Shown here piece after piece: positions 1-9,427 of a stretch of 64,000 nucleotides of DNA. Numbering within the stretch: position 1 is the stretch's first letter; every line of letters begins with the position of its first letter. The stretch comes from Marinisporobacter sp. Its GTDB lineage: Bacteria; Bacillota; Clostridia; Peptostreptococcales; Thermotaleaceae. Made by a program: the position numbers and the translations under genes. Under the pieces are notes generated by a model. That model was not told the DNA's origin. It did no database searches and saw nothing but the letters and a program-made list of their open reading frames with translations. The stretch covers positions 62,001-126,000 of the forward strand of contig JAOARV010000032.1 of NCBI GenBank assembly GCA_025210395.1, written 5' to 3'.

Positions 1-135
1 TTTACCAGCTTCTCTTGAAGTAATGTTACTAGTTAAACGGGTATTTTCCATAGAAAGTCCTAATTCGTTGGCAATTTCTGCTTTAAATTGATTAAGAGCT
101 TGTCGTGCCTCTCTAACTACAGGTTTTCTTGCCAT
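1..135 (-). CDS. alpha/beta-type small acid-soluble spore protein, partial
   Basis: The reverse strand opens with an ATG at 135-133 behind a GAGGTG ribosome site and reads 45 codons to the window edge, so the C-terminus is missing. The visible protein has the layout of alpha/beta SASPs: a short basic start, then EIANELG (the region cut by the germination protease GPR in this family), then LTSNITSREAGK, which matches the start of the second conserved DNA-binding block. Such proteins coat and protect spore DNA and supply amino acids at germination. This is the clearest sign that the organism sporulates. The family call is firm; the exact paralogue is unknown. Confidence 0.85.
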   Translation of the reverse strand, partial: MARKPVVREARQALNQFKAEIANELGLSMENTRLTSNITSREAGK

Positions 136-526
136 CAATTTCACCTCGTTTTGTAGCTTATAAGTAGTATTTACTTTAAAAAGTAACAATATGCCTTGTA
201 GTATTATGCAGAAATACATAGTATTGTCAGCTGAAAAGAGAATAAAAAATTTTATAAAAGAAAACGATTATCTTTATTGTATGAACAAAAGCCTTGTGCT
301 AAAATGAAACTGGATAGTATCGTAAGAACTATACCATTGAAAATTATGAAAATAAAATTTAATAGATCTGCTTTGAGCCTTTAGGACAGAGACAGTTGAG
401 TATGAGGAAAAGTCTATTCCTTGCGAGAAGATACTCAGTAAGGAATTTTTTGATTTCAAAACATATTGTTGATTGAATGTATTACTCTTCCTATGGGCGT
501 ACAAAGAACTTTAGGAGGGAAAAAAG
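136..526. other. intergenic region between divergent SASP and panC
   Basis: About 390 bases lie between the divergent spore-protein and panC starts. They should hold both promoters. I see no reading frame with a credible ribosome site, no strong hairpin and no well-placed -35/-10 pair that I would defend. A sporulation (sigma-G) promoter for the minus-strand gene is expected from family knowledge but I could not locate it convincingly. Confidence 0.4.
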
Positions 527-1375
527 ATGTTTATTGTTGAAACAGTGAAAGAAATAAGGAAAATAATAAAAAAAGAAAAAAGAGAAGGAAAAAAAATTGG
601 ATTGGTTCCTACCATGGGATATCTTCATGAAGGACATTTATCATTGATAAAAAAAGCAAAAGAGGAAAATGATTTTGTAGTGGTGAGTGTATTTGTTAAT
701 CCAACTCAATTTGGTGAGGGAGAAGACTATGAAAGTTATCCTAGAGAGTTAGAAAGAGATAGTAACCTTGCAAAGAGTGCTGGAGCGGATATACTTTTTC
801 ATCCCTTTGTAGGTGAGATGTATCCAAATGGTTACAATACGTATGTAGAAACTTATAAAGTAACGGAAAAATTATGTGGAGCATCAAGACCAGGACATTT
901 TAGAGGTGTTACGACAGTGGTTTGTAAATTATTCAATATTGTAGCACCTCATAGAGCTTATTTTGGTCAAAAGGATGCTCAGCAAGTAGTAGTGATCAAA
1001 CAAATGGTAAGGGATTTAAATATGGATATAGAAATTATTCCTTGTCCCATTGTGAGAGAAAAAGATGGACTAGCCTTAAGTTCAAGAAATACTTATCTAA
1101 ATGAAGAAGAGAGAAGAGCAGGACTTATTTTATCAAAATCTTTGTTTAAAGCAAAAGAAATGATTGAAAATGGAGAACGTGATGGTTTGAAAATAAAGGA
1201 TTTTATTGTTAAAAATATTCAAGGAGAACCTTTAGCAAATATTGATTATATAGAGGTTGTAAATAGTGAAAATCTTGAAAGTATGAAAAAATTAGAACAA
1301 GAGATATTAATTGCATTAGCAGTAAAGTTTGGAAATACTAGATTGATTGATAATATGCGTATAAAAATATCTTGA
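527..1375 (+). CDS. panC: pantothenate synthetase (pantoate-beta-alanine ligase)
   Basis: PanC joins pantoate and beta-alanine using ATP, the last step of pantothenate synthesis in the cytosol. The 282-residue product has the usual family length. It carries the HIGH-type nucleotide motif in PTMGYLHEGHLSL (about residues 28-40), the VFVNPTQFGEGEDYESYPR segment, YFGQKDAQQ, and the ALSSRN loop near residue 188 that corresponds to the KMSKS position. The start has a good AGGAGG site about 10 bases upstream. The usual partners panB and panD are not adjacent, so the gene appears to stand alone. Confidence 0.96.
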   Translation: MFIVETVKEIRKIIKKEKREGKKIGLVPTMGYLHEGHLSLIKKAKEENDFVVVSVFVNPTQFGEGEDYESYPRELERDSNLAKSAGADILFHPFVGEMYPNGYNTYVETYKVTEKLCGASRPGHFRGVTTVVCKLFNIVAPHRAYFGQKDAQQVVVIKQMVRDLNMDIEIIPCPIVREKDGLALSSRNTYLNEEERRAGLILSKSLFKAKEMIENGERDGLKIKDFIVKNIQGEPLANIDYIEVVNSENLESMKKLEQEILIALAVKFGNTRLIDNMRIKIS

Positions 1376-1515
1376 AAAATATAGTTCTATGGTATCATTT
1401 AGGGCATAGTATAGCTGTATTTTTTCGTTTTTTTACAATAAAATAATGAAAAATATGAAGAAGTATGATAGACTAATCATGTAGAAAATCAAACAAAAAT
1501 GCAAAGAGGTGAGGT

Positions 1516-2115
1516 ATGGAAGGGAAAAACATAATAGTAGGTGTTTTGATATTCTTCACTTTTACTATAGCGGGAGGATTACTTGGAATATTTGTGGGAT
1601 ATTCTCTATGTGCTGATGCAGAAAAAGATGCTTATATAAAAGATAGGCAACAACAGATGATCAGTGAGAAGAAGGAAAGACAAGAAGTCTTTAAGGTTGA
1701 TGAAGCCAGTGAAGATGGTGAAACAGAAAATGTAGATGAATTAGAAATGCTACCGCCTATTAATCTTTCAGACTTAACGAATATTCAAAATGCATTAGAT
1801 GCATGGAAAGAAATATTAGTACGAACAGCTACAGGAAATATGGATCAAAAAGAAGCATCTAATCTTATTTATACCATGTCTAGTGAAATTTATAAAAGAA
1901 ATATACCACAAGGCTTTAGTGTATATAGGCTGAAGAGTGTTATTACAGACAATGGAGAAGGAAAGCTAGAAGAACTAGTTTATTCAGATGTTATATATGA
2001 TGGTGAAGATGTTGCTTATGTAAAGGTTAAAGAAAATCATGAGCATAAAACCTATGAATACAAATTGAAATTTATAAAAGAAAATAGTAATTGGTGCTTT
2101 GCAGCACAAATATAA
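1516..2115 (+). CDS. membrane-anchored protein of unknown function
   Basis: I do not recognise a family. The 199-residue protein begins with one hydrophobic segment (about residues 7-30, including a GGLLGIFVGY stretch) that looks like an uncleaved anchor. An acidic, charged linker follows, then a soluble domain of about 115 residues (NLSDLTNIQNALDAWKEI onward) that should lie outside the membrane. The start is supported by AGAGGTGAGG just upstream. A strong terminator follows at 2121, so it is probably transcribed on its own or with panC 140 bases upstream. Confidence 0.7.
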   Translation: MEGKNIIVGVLIFFTFTIAGGLLGIFVGYSLCADAEKDAYIKDRQQQMISEKKERQEVFKVDEASEDGETENVDELEMLPPINLSDLTNIQNALDAWKEILVRTATGNMDQKEASNLIYTMSSEIYKRNIPQGFSVYRLKSVITDNGEGKLEELVYSDVIYDGEDVAYVKVKENHEHKTYEYKLKFIKENSNWCFAAQI

Positions 2116-2120
2116 GGTGA

Positions 2121-2146
2121 AGAGCTCAATTTTAGAGCTCTTTTTC
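2121..2146 (+). terminator. rho-independent terminator
   Basis: AGAGCTC and GAGCTCT form a perfect 7-bp stem with a 7-base AT loop, followed by a T run. It closes the 1516-2115 gene. Confidence 0.85.
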
Positions 2147-2168
2147 TATAAAGAAAAGAGGATTATTC

Positions 2169-3434
2169 ATGAAAAAGCTATATATTGTATTGATTATATT
2201 ATATCTTTTAAATTTCACAGTTTATGCAGACAATAGTACTTTAAAGGCAGGAGTTGGTAATATATATCCTATTTCTGATACAGATGTTCAAATGATATCT
2301 GAAAAAGTAGCAATTAAAGTGAGAAATGGAATGGCTTATGTTCGAAGTGAATCTGTTTTGAAAAATTCAGGGGAAAAAGAAAAAATTACAGTAGGATTCC
2401 CTAGATCTATTACGAAAAATGATTATCATCAATTGCATGATTTTAAAGTATATATAGATGGACAAAAAACTTCATATAATTATGATGGGGATGTATTAGA
2501 AATAACATTTGATAAAGAACAAGTGAAAAGAGTAGAAAATACCTATTGGGTGAACCTAGCTCTTGATGGAATAGGTGGGGAAATAGTTGAATATATCCTA
2601 AAGGATGGTGTCTGGAATGATCCAATTGGTTATGGAAAAGTAACTATAGAATTTGAAGATGATTTAGATCCAGAGAACTTTGAACTAATAGGGTATGAAG
2701 ATTATAAAAATCAAGTAGCCTTCAAAGTGATGCCAGAGGATAAAAAATTAACTTGGGAATTTTATGATTTAAACCCTGATTTTGATATAAGCCTTTATCA
2801 TAAAAATTCTATAAAAAATGAAAAGAAGGATTTGTTAGATATTCCTATTGTGCCAAGGGATGAAGAATTATGGAAAATACAAAATCTAGGAAAAAAAGGG
2901 TATGATGCATATAAGAAAGAAAATTATGATGATGCATGGAGGTATATAGATCAAATAGAAAAATATAAGGAGCATGAAGAGGATCGAATAGCTAAATATG
3001 CTATCAGGATGATCCATTTATTTGATTATTATAGAGCAATGATTTTAATGGAAAAAGGACAATATGAAGATGCAGCTTATTATTTTAAAGCAAATGGAAT
3101 CTTTGAAGAAAAAAATTTATATCAATTAGCTATGCTCTATAAAAAAAGTGGCAATATAGATGGATATATGGAAATGTTAAAGGGTATGGAAAAAGGAAAA
3201 AGAGATGGACAAGTGATTAAAATATGGGCAAAACAGGAAATGAGCCAATTACCTAGTGAAATAAAAGAAAAATATAGAATAAGTCATCAACAAGAGAAAC
3301 CGAAAAAGACAGATCAACCAATAAAAGAGAAAGAAGAAACAGAAAAATTTTCCTATAGCGGGTTTATCCTATTTAATATGGGAATTGTCATTTTAGTATT
3401 TGTTATATTTTGGAATATAAAAAAGAGAGCGTAG
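2169..3434 (+). CDS. secreted or surface protein with C-terminal membrane anchor, unknown function
   Basis: The 421-residue protein starts with a typical signal peptide (Lys-rich start, hydrophobic core, YADN cut region near residue 20). A beta-rich domain follows (about 25-225) with the flavour of DUF4424-type surface proteins. Then comes a helical region (about 240-370) that reads like degenerate TPR repeats (AYKKENYDDAWRYIDQIEKY). A Lys/Glu-rich linker leads to one transmembrane segment near residue 397 and a short basic tail. It is therefore probably displayed outside the cell and held by its C-terminus. No catalytic motif is visible and the role is unknown. Confidence 0.7.
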   Translation: MKKLYIVLIILYLLNFTVYADNSTLKAGVGNIYPISDTDVQMISEKVAIKVRNGMAYVRSESVLKNSGEKEKITVGFPRSITKNDYHQLHDFKVYIDGQKTSYNYDGDVLEITFDKEQVKRVENTYWVNLALDGIGGEIVEYILKDGVWNDPIGYGKVTIEFEDDLDPENFELIGYEDYKNQVAFKVMPEDKKLTWEFYDLNPDFDISLYHKNSIKNEKKDLLDIPIVPRDEELWKIQNLGKKGYDAYKKENYDDAWRYIDQIEKYKEHEEDRIAKYAIRMIHLFDYYRAMILMEKGQYEDAAYYFKANGIFEEKNLYQLAMLYKKSGNIDGYMEMLKGMEKGKRDGQVIKIWAKQEMSQLPSEIKEKYRISHQQEKPKKTDQPIKEKEETEKFSYSGFILFNMGIVILVFVIFWNIKKRA

Positions 3435-3445
3435 AGGAGTTTCGG

Positions 3446-3496
3446 GAAAAAAGCTATGGGATGAATCAATTGAGTGATTCTCCGATAGCTTTTTTA
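3446..3496. terminator. bidirectional terminator between convergent genes
   Basis: AAAAAAGCTAT and ATAGCTTTTTT form the outer part of a long imperfect hairpin whose inner arms are GAATCA and TGATTC. It is A/T-flanked on both sides and serves the plus-strand gene ending at 3434 and the minus-strand feoB ending at 3511. Confidence 0.8.
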
Positions 3497-3510
3497 TTAT
3501 ACAAATATTT

Positions 3511-5370
3511 TTATAAAACAACCTGTGCAAGTAATCCTGCTGTTAGGAAGGATATGATAAAACTACCAAACCATATAAGGGCAGATTCTTGCCAGCTTCT
3601 TTCTTTGAAAATAACCATAATAGCTGCGATACAAGGTACAAACAAGGTAATAGCAACTAGAGAGATGACTACTTGCAATGGATTTAAAAGACCTTGCTGT
3701 GCTAAAGTGCTAAGTCCTGCTGCACCGAAGTCACGTCTGATGATTCCCATGATAAAGGTCTGAGCTGTTTCTTTAGGAAGCTTTAAAAAGCCTACAGTAA
3801 CAGGAGCTAGAGCATCAGAAATAGATGTTAATGCACCTGTATGATCTAGTACGGTAATGATTACTGCACCTAAAACAAATAATGGACCTGCTTCAAAGAT
3901 AAACTGTTTTGACTTTAAGTATGTTTTTTTCAATACATTTTTTAAAATAGGTATTCGAATAGGTGGAAGATCTATTAATAAATCAGTAGATTCACCAGGC
4001 ATAATCTTGTTTAAAATAGTTCCTGTTACTACAAATACGATAAAAATAGTTAGAGCATATAATATAAACATTTTTGCACCAAGGGGAGCAATAAGTCCTG
4101 CGATAACACCAAGTTGAGCAGAACATGGAATAGCTAAGCCTAAAAGCATGGTAGCAATAAAACGTTCTCTCTTTGAGCCTAATAAACGAGTGGTGATGGT
4201 GGCCATAGTAACACAACCAAATCCTAGGATGATTGGAATAATGGCACGTCCATTAAGACCAAAGAATGTAAGAAGTCTATCTACTAAAGCTGCTATTCTA
4301 GGAAGGTATCCAGAATCTTCCATTATTGAGAGGATAAAATAAAATCCAGCAACTAAAGGAAGTAATAGTCCAAATAAGTAAATAGGAGCCATTGTTAGGA
4401 TTCCGAATTCTCCAATAAGCAGTTTTCCAACTAAACTTGTCTCACTTACGAAATTTGTCATGATGCTCATAATAAAATCATGATAATATTGACCCATGAT
4501 CACTTCTTCTGTAATCCCTACTATTGTTTGGGCAACAAATACACCAATTAATTGATAAGTAATCAAAAGGGCTAAAAATAAAATAGGAATACCCGTTATA
4601 GGATTTAACATCCATCGACCTAATTTTGTTTTAAAAGAAGCTCCGTCATTGGTTTCTGAAATGATTTCCTCTACGATTTTATCTACTTGATCTCGTCTTA
4701 GCTTATAAATATGTTCTCTTTTTCCATATTTATTTTCAAGATCATGTCTTTTTAATACATTTTCATCTTCTTCTACTACAAGAAGTGCTTCTGCTTCTAC
4801 GTCTACATGATCAATTACTTCTGCTACTAGATCTTTTATTTCTGGAATCCTATTTCCAGGCTTGGCTCTATCTAAAGCAGCTTTGATTTCTTCTAGACCT
4901 TCTTTTTTCACAGCTGTTGTAGGAATAACCTCTACACCTAACTTTTCAGAAAGCTTTTTGATATCTATTTTAAGACCGTTTCTTTTTACTTCATCCATCA
5001 TATTTAAAGCAATTACTACAGGAATTCCCATATCGATAATTTGCTGTGTTAAGAATAAGTCTCTTTCGAGATGAACTGCATCTACAACATTTAATAGGAC
5101 ATCAGCGAATAAAATAACATCTCTTGCAACTCTTTCTTCATCATTAAAAGAGGATACGCCATATACCCCTGGAGTATCCATGACAACTGCATCTTTATAT
5201 TTTCCCATACTTATATCTACTGTTGTACCAGGGAAATTTGAAACATCAACATATATACCTGTTAGTGCATTAAAGAAAACAGATTTTCCAACATTAGGAT
5301 TACCCGCTAATACGATTTTTTTTGTATCTTTTGGTATGGACATATTTTCTATTGGATTGTGACAACTCAT
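3511..5370 (-). CDS. feoB: ferrous iron transporter FeoB (locus 1)
   Basis: FeoB imports Fe(II) across the cytoplasmic membrane and carries its own GTPase domain. The G domain shows G1 GNPNVGKS (23-30), G3 DTPG (65-68) and G4 NMMD (123-126). A linker of about 100 residues leads to the membrane part from about residue 255, with Gate motifs and the conserved GLAIPCSAQLGV segment. At 619 residues it is shorter than the E. coli protein, mostly because the C-terminal cytosolic part is absent, which is common in Clostridia. The start has a perfect AGGAGG site. It follows feoA by 21 bases and is the second gene of the operon. Confidence 0.95.
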   Translation of the reverse strand: MSCHNPIENMSIPKDTKKIVLAGNPNVGKSVFFNALTGIYVDVSNFPGTTVDISMGKYKDAVVMDTPGVYGVSSFNDEERVARDVILFADVLLNVVDAVHLERDLFLTQQIIDMGIPVVIALNMMDEVKRNGLKIDIKKLSEKLGVEVIPTTAVKKEGLEEIKAALDRAKPGNRIPEIKDLVAEVIDHVDVEAEALLVVEEDENVLKRHDLENKYGKREHIYKLRRDQVDKIVEEIISETNDGASFKTKLGRWMLNPITGIPILFLALLITYQLIGVFVAQTIVGITEEVIMGQYYHDFIMSIMTNFVSETSLVGKLLIGEFGILTMAPIYLFGLLLPLVAGFYFILSIMEDSGYLPRIAALVDRLLTFFGLNGRAIIPIILGFGCVTMATITTRLLGSKRERFIATMLLGLAIPCSAQLGVIAGLIAPLGAKMFILYALTIFIVFVVTGTILNKIMPGESTDLLIDLPPIRIPILKNVLKKTYLKSKQFIFEAGPLFVLGAVIITVLDHTGALTSISDALAPVTVGFLKLPKETAQTFIMGIIRRDFGAAGLSTLAQQGLLNPLQVVISLVAITLFVPCIAAIMVIFKERSWQESALIWFGSFIISFLTAGLLAQVVL

Positions 5371-5391
5371 TGAAAAACCTCCTCAGGGAAC

Positions 5392-5613
5392 TTAAGCAAT
5401 AGACTTAATGGCTATTTTTTTTGCTAAATTTCTGCCAATAGCAATTTCTTGCATTCTATTTTGAAGGATTACAGGACCTGCTGGCAATTTTTCAGAGCAT
5501 GTTAGTCTTGCACCTTCGTAAATACCTAAACGTATAGCTTGTGCACGAATAGATGAATCTGGTATATGAACAATTTCTAATTTTTGACCTTTTCCTATTA
5601 AATCAAGTGTCAT
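5392..5613 (-). CDS. feoA: FeoA domain protein (locus 1)
   Basis: FeoA is a small SH3-like cytosolic partner of FeoB. The product has 73 residues from the ATG at 5613; an ATG nine codons upstream exists, but AAGGAGG lies seven bases before 5613 and decides the start. The sequence shows the family pattern: IRAQAIRLGIYEGARLTCSEKLPAGPV, then a C-terminal IAIGRNLAKKI strand. It is the first gene of a Fur-controlled feoAB operon. Confidence 0.92.
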   Translation of the reverse strand: MTLDLIGKGQKLEIVHIPDSSIRAQAIRLGIYEGARLTCSEKLPAGPVILQNRMQEIAIGRNLAKKIAIKSIA

Positions 5614-5661
5614 AAGATGACCTCCTTCGTATCTATGCAATAATAATAATTAATATAATCA

Positions 5662-5680
5662 TAAAATGAAAATCATTATC
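5662..5680 (-). promoter_or_regulatory. Fur box upstream of feoAB locus 1
   Basis: TAAAATGAAAATCATTATC agrees at 16 of 19 positions with the classical Fur consensus GATAATGATAATCATTATC. It lies about 50 bases upstream of feoA. Iron-bound Fur would repress the operon when iron is plentiful. Confidence 0.8.
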
Positions 5681-5719
5681 ACGTTCAAATCATAAATTTT
5701 TTATTCTTTATGTATTATA

Positions 5720-5748
5720 AGTATATAGTACGTGAGAATGAGTGTCAA
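5720..5748 (-). promoter_or_regulatory. sigma-A promoter for feoAB locus 1
   Basis: On the minus strand TTGACA, a 17-base spacer and TATACT form a near-consensus promoter. Its start point would lie about 30 bases upstream of the Fur box, so Fur would act as a roadblock or on a second promoter overlapping the box. Confidence 0.65.
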
Positions 5749-5814
5749 TATATTGGATAGGGTTTTATTGAATGGAAGGTGTTCATTTATTCATACAAAA
5801 AAAAGATGAAGTTG

Positions 5815-5823
5815 TGATATAAT
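5815..5823 (+). promoter_or_regulatory. extended -10 element before the sigma-54 activator
   Basis: TGATATAAT is an extended -10 (TG, one base, TATAAT) about 45 bases before the start at 5868. The -35 region is weak. Confidence 0.5.
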
Positions 5824-5867
5824 AGGTGTATTCGTAAGTATTTTAGAGGTTTGAGGAGGTAACGCCA

Positions 5868-7940
5868 ATGAAAGTAAAGGATTATACCATATATAGCACA
5901 ATGTCTATTAAAAAGGACAGTAAATTAGAGGATGCTGTTATTTTATTAAAAGATAATTTTTTAGAGTTTGTTCCTATTGTAGATGAAAGTTGTTATGTTA
6001 AAAATATTATTTCAAAAAATAATTTATGCAATCTTATGTTAGATCATGAACTTTCACTTGGCAGCATTGATGAACGGATAAAGGACAAATTTGTAATGAT
6101 TAAAGAGACAGAAGATATAGAAAATGTGTTTCCAATAATTGATCAAGCTATTGTTGTAGTAGATGAGGATGAAAGATTTAAAGGATTTATCCAAAAGGAT
6201 AAAATTGTAAAAGACTATTTTCATCGACAACAATATTTAGCCAATGAGTTTAATGCTATATTAGATTCTACCTATAATGGAATTATTGCTATTAATAAAA
6301 ATGAAGATATTATTGTTTATAACCATTCGGCAGAGAGGATATTAGGGTCAAAGGCACAAAATTCAGTAGGAAATTCAGTACGAGAAATTCTTTCCAATAC
6401 ACGTCTTCCAGAAGTATTGAAAACAGGAAAACGTGAGTTAGGAAAAAGAGAAGTGTTTAATAATAGAACATTGATCATTAATAGAACCCCTATTATAAAG
6501 GATTGTGAAATTGTAGGAGCTGTAGCTATATTTCAAGATATTACAGATTTAAAAAGAGTCACAGAAGAATTAGAACATGAAAAAAATGCTTCTGAAATTT
6601 TAAGAGCTATTATTGATAATGCTTATGAGGGAATTATTGTTGTAAATGAAAAGGGATATATTACAATGATCAATGAACCTTATGCTAAATTTTTAGGAGG
6701 CAGTAAAAAGGATATCGTAGGAAAGCATGCTACAGAGATTATAGACACAACAAGACTTCATATTGTAGTAAAAACAGGAAAAGAAGAAATCGGAGAAGTA
6801 CAAAAGGTAAGAGGAAAGCATATTGTTGTAATGAGAACACCTATATACAAAGCAGGGAAAGTAGTCGGGGCTATTGGAAAGATTATGTTTAAAGATGTAC
6901 AAGAAATAAATGTTTTGGCTTCTAAGATCAATCAAATAGAGCATGAGCTTGAATATTATAAAGATGCATTAAAGGAAGTTAGTGGAACAAAGTATAATTT
7001 TGATAATATTATTGGTGTAAGTGAAAAATTAAAAGAGACAAAATATTTGGCTGAAAAAGCTACCCATACCAATTCAAATGTATTGATTCGAGGAGAGAGT
7101 GGAACGGGTAAAGAATTATTTGCTCATGCTATTCATGCTGCGAGCAATCGCTCCATGGGACCTTTTGTAAAGGTAAACTGTGCAGCTATACCAGCTGAAC
7201 TTTTAGAATCTGAGTTGTTTGGATATGAAGAAGGAGCTTTTACTGGGGCAAAAAGAGGGGGAAAAATAGGGAAATTTGAGCTAGCAAATGGAGGGAGTAT
7301 TTTTCTTGATGAGATTGGAGATATGCCCCAGAGTATGCAGGCAAAGCTATTAAGGGTCTTACAGGAAAAAGAAGTGGAAAGGGTAGGAGGAACAAAAAGT
7401 ATTCCATTAGATGTAAGAATTATTGCTGCAACCAATAGAAATCTTGAGGAAATGGTAGAAGAGGGAGAATTTAGAGAAGATTTATATTATCGATTGAATG
7501 TTATGAGCATTTATATTCCATCCCTTCGAGAAAGAAATGGCGATTTAGAACCAATGATTAAATATCTACTGAAAAAAATATCGGCACAAGTTGGAAATTA
7601 TGTAACGAAGATCTCAAAAGAAGCTATTAACTATTTGAAAAATTATGATTGGCCAGGAAATGTAAGAGAGCTAGAAAATGTTTTAGAAAGAGCTATAAAT
7701 TTAGTTGATTATGGAAAAGAAATACAAGTGAAGCATTTACCTATGCACATCAAAAAGACAGAAATAAGCTTAAAGACAAGTGGAGACAAAGATTTAAAGA
7801 GTATATTAGAAGAAGTGGAGAAAGAAGCCATATTAGATTGTCTAAAAAGAGTTAATGGAAATAGAACAAAAGCTTCTCAGATTCTGAATATCAGTAGATC
7901 GAGTCTTTATGAAAAGCTGTGGAAATATGGAATTGAATAA
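5868..7940 (+). CDS. sigma-54-dependent transcriptional activator with CBS and two PAS domains
   Basis: A 690-residue enhancer-binding protein. Order: a CBS-pair-like region (about 1-120), PAS (about 130-230), PAS (about 245-345), a short coiled linker, an AAA+ domain (about 375-600) and a Fis-type helix-turn-helix at the end ([20 protein letters not shown]). The AAA+ domain has Walker A GESGTGKE, the GAFTGA loop that contacts sigma-54, and Walker [15 protein letters not shown] plus PAS suggests sensing of nucleotides or redox ligands. It is divergent from feoAB. I found no convincing sigma-54 promoter nearby, so its targets are unknown. Confidence 0.93.
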   Translation: MKVKDYTIYSTMSIKKDSKLEDAVILLKDNFLEFVPIVDESCYVKNIISKNNLCNLMLDHELSLGSIDERIKDKFVMIKETEDIENVFPIIDQAIVVVDEDERFKGFIQKDKIVKDYFHRQQYLANEFNAILDSTYNGIIAINKNEDIIVYNHSAERILGSKAQNSVGNSVREILSNTRLPEVLKTGKRELGKREVFNNRTLIINRTPIIKDCEIVGAVAIFQDITDLKRVTEELEHEKNASEILRAIIDNAYEGIIVVNEKGYITMINEPYAKFLGGSKKDIVGKHATEIIDTTRLHIVVKTGKEEIGEVQKVRGKHIVVMRTPIYKAGKVVGAIGKIMFKDVQEINVLASKINQIEHELEYYKDALKEVSGTKYNFDNIIGVSEKLKETKYLAEKATHTNSNVLIRGESGTGKELFAHAIHAASNRSMGPFVKVNCAAIPAELLESELFGYEEGAFTGAKRGGKIGKFELANGGSIFLDEIGDMPQSMQAKLLRVLQEKEVERVGGTKSIPLDVRIIAATNRNLEEMVEEGEFREDLYYRLNVMSIYIPSLRERNGDLEPMIKYLLKKISAQVGNYVTKISKEAINYLKNYDWPGNVRELENVLERAINLVDYGKEIQVKHLPMHIKKTEISLKTSGDKDLKSILEEVEKEAILDCLKRVNGNRTKASQILNISRSSLYEKLWKYGIE

Positions 7941-8057
7941 ATTATTGAAAATAAAAATTATTTTCTGAAAAAAGAAGGAAAATTTAAACAATTGTAGAAT
8001 AAATATACACATAAGAAATAACTCCTTTCTTTCAGATTTAAAAAATTGCTATGGAAA

Positions 8058-8086
8058 TGGGCACCAAGGGGTGCCCAAATTTTTTT
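8058..8086 (+). terminator. rho-independent terminator
   Basis: TGGGCACC and GGTGCCCA form a strong GC-rich stem with a four-base loop, followed by AATTTTTTT on the plus strand. It lies about 120 bases past the sigma-54 activator and touches the end of the small minus-strand gene. Confidence 0.85.
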
Positions 8087-8249
8087 AGTGTAGACCTTGT
8101 TGATTTTTTTTCTTTTTAATGACATTTTTAATAGCTGAGGAAGTAGAAATATGTTCATCTGTAAAGCTAATACCTACACCTACATCTTGTCTGTTATTAG
8201 TAGTAGGAGTCTTTTTTCCTACGATCCCTTTTCTTGTTTTTTGTGTCAT
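8085..8249 (-). CDS. small basic protein of unknown function
   Basis: A 54-codon frame starts at the ATG 8249-8247 behind a near-perfect GAGGAGG seven bases upstream, which is the main evidence that it is real. The product starts MTQKTRKGIVGKK and ends in a lysine/glutamine cluster (IKKKKNQQGLH), with no hydrophobic segment. I do not recognise the family. Size, charge and the spore-forming background would fit a small spore protein, but that is a guess. Confidence 0.6.
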   Translation of the reverse strand: MTQKTRKGIVGKKTPTTNNRQDVGVGISFTDEHISTSSAIKNVIKKKKNQQGLH

Positions 8250-8324
8250 AAGAATCCTCCTCGTGGTTAAAGCTTCAAAAAAACTTACAATATTAGTATA
8301 TGTTAAGTTGATAAAATCATTCAG

Positions 8325-9047
8325 CTAATAAATATCAACAGAGGAATCTACTTTGTAGATGACATCTTTTCTTTCCACTACTATTTGGATCTTTTTTTTC
8401 ATTTTTTCATTGGTTTTAATATTTTGTAAAAGCTCTTTTGTAGGATTAATGGCTATAGGACAACCTACCATTTCAAACATAGAAAAATCTCCATTTGTAT
8501 CTCCATAAGCGTAACTTTTTTCCATATCAATATGATATTTTTTCTTAAAGGCAAGCATAGCTTTTTGTTTATTTTCTGAATCCCACATTTGAGCAATTTC
8601 ACCGGTGAAGTTTCCATTTTCATCTGTAAGATATTCTGTTCCTCTAAAATCTAGGACATTATACTTATTAGCCATTTTTTCCACAAGATAAGAGGGGCTA
8701 CCAGAAATAAAAATCACCTTATGACCTTGTTCTTTATGCCAGAGAATCTGCTTACGAGTATATCTATATACCCGATCTCCCTTTAGATGAATAACTTGAT
8801 TTGCAATGAAATCCATCTGTTTTTGATTTAACCCTTTCATAGAGTCTATATAAATATGAGCGATTTCAAGAAGATAGTCATCGTAGTTTCCTTGCCTTTT
8901 ATCCCAATTGTTGTAGCTCTTTTTAGCATGGCTATGCCATAAAGATGCATCTAGTACTTCGTATTTTACAAGCTTTTTAAAATGTTCCACCATTAAAGAA
9001 TTACGATATAAGGTACCATCAACATCAAAAAATGCAGCAATTGTCAT
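8325..9047 (-). CDS. HAD-superfamily phosphatase, subfamily IB
   Basis: The 240-residue cytosolic hydrolase has motif I FFDVDGTLY (nucleophile Asp 9, acid/base Asp 11), motif II with FISGSPSY, and motif III/IV YGDTNGDFSMF. A helical cap lies between motifs I and II. This is the pattern of the IB group, which includes phosphoserine-phosphatase-like and lipid-phosphate enzymes. The substrate cannot be read from sequence. The start follows a GGGGGTAA site. It appears monocistronic. Confidence 0.88.
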   Translation of the reverse strand: MTIAAFFDVDGTLYRNSLMVEHFKKLVKYEVLDASLWHSHAKKSYNNWDKRQGNYDDYLLEIAHIYIDSMKGLNQKQMDFIANQVIHLKGDRVYRYTRKQILWHKEQGHKVIFISGSPSYLVEKMANKYNVLDFRGTEYLTDENGNFTGEIAQMWDSENKQKAMLAFKKKYHIDMEKSYAYGDTNGDFSMFEMVGCPIAINPTKELLQNIKTNEKMKKKIQIVVERKDVIYKVDSSVDIY

Positions 9048-9258
9048 TATTATTACCCCCTTCGATCAATCATAGCATATTCGTAAAAACATTTTATAAT
9101 ATATATGATATAATGTTCCAATATAGTTTTGAATTTTTTCCAATCTGTTAAAAAAGATTGAAGTATATGTTTAAATAAGGAAGAAAGACTATTTTTATGT
9201 ATTATATGTTAAAATTCGACTCTAGGCAACTATCATTTAAAATAAGGAGAGATTACAT
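9048..9258. other. intergenic region with likely promoters
   Basis: This AT-rich stretch separates the HAD gene from the DUF4870 remnant. It has several TATAAT-like hexamers but no complete element I would assign. Confidence 0.3.
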
Positions 9259-9392
9259 ATGCTTACAACAGAGCAAAAGCTTTTATGTGGTCGGTAGCAT
9301 TAATCCTTCCAGTACTTGCCACTATCAGAGTTTGTAAAGGTATAGATCATTCTTACCCAATTACAGGGAGTTTTATCAAAAAAAATCTTTAA
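9259..9392 (+). pseudogene. internally deleted DUF4870-type membrane protein remnant
   Basis: An ATG at 9259 behind AGGAGA reads only 12 codons (MLTTEQKLL, then CGR stop). Shifting frame at about 9286 gives WSVALILPVLATIRVCKGIDHSYPITGSFIK, which matches the end of DUF4870 (Tic20-like) proteins, whose C-terminus usually reads like AAIKANNGEYYRYPLTIRFIK. The start also resembles that family. The central two membrane segments are missing and the junction is out of frame, so this is a deletion remnant. It still has a terminator just behind it. Confidence 0.6.
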
Positions 9393-9397
9393 AAGGA

Positions 9398-9427
9398 AAT
9401 CCACAAACATATTGTTTGTGGGTTTTT
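9398..9427. terminator. rho-independent terminator
   Basis: CCACAAACA and TGTTTGTGG form a 9-bp stem with a three-base loop and a TTTTT run on the plus strand. It ends the DUF4870 remnant transcript and probably also the convergent fprA. Confidence 0.85.

Noticed and set aside
274-504. 76-codon minus-strand frame upstream of panC
   Set aside because: No ribosome site, Ser/Phe/Gln-rich chance composition, and it lies in the promoter region of panC.
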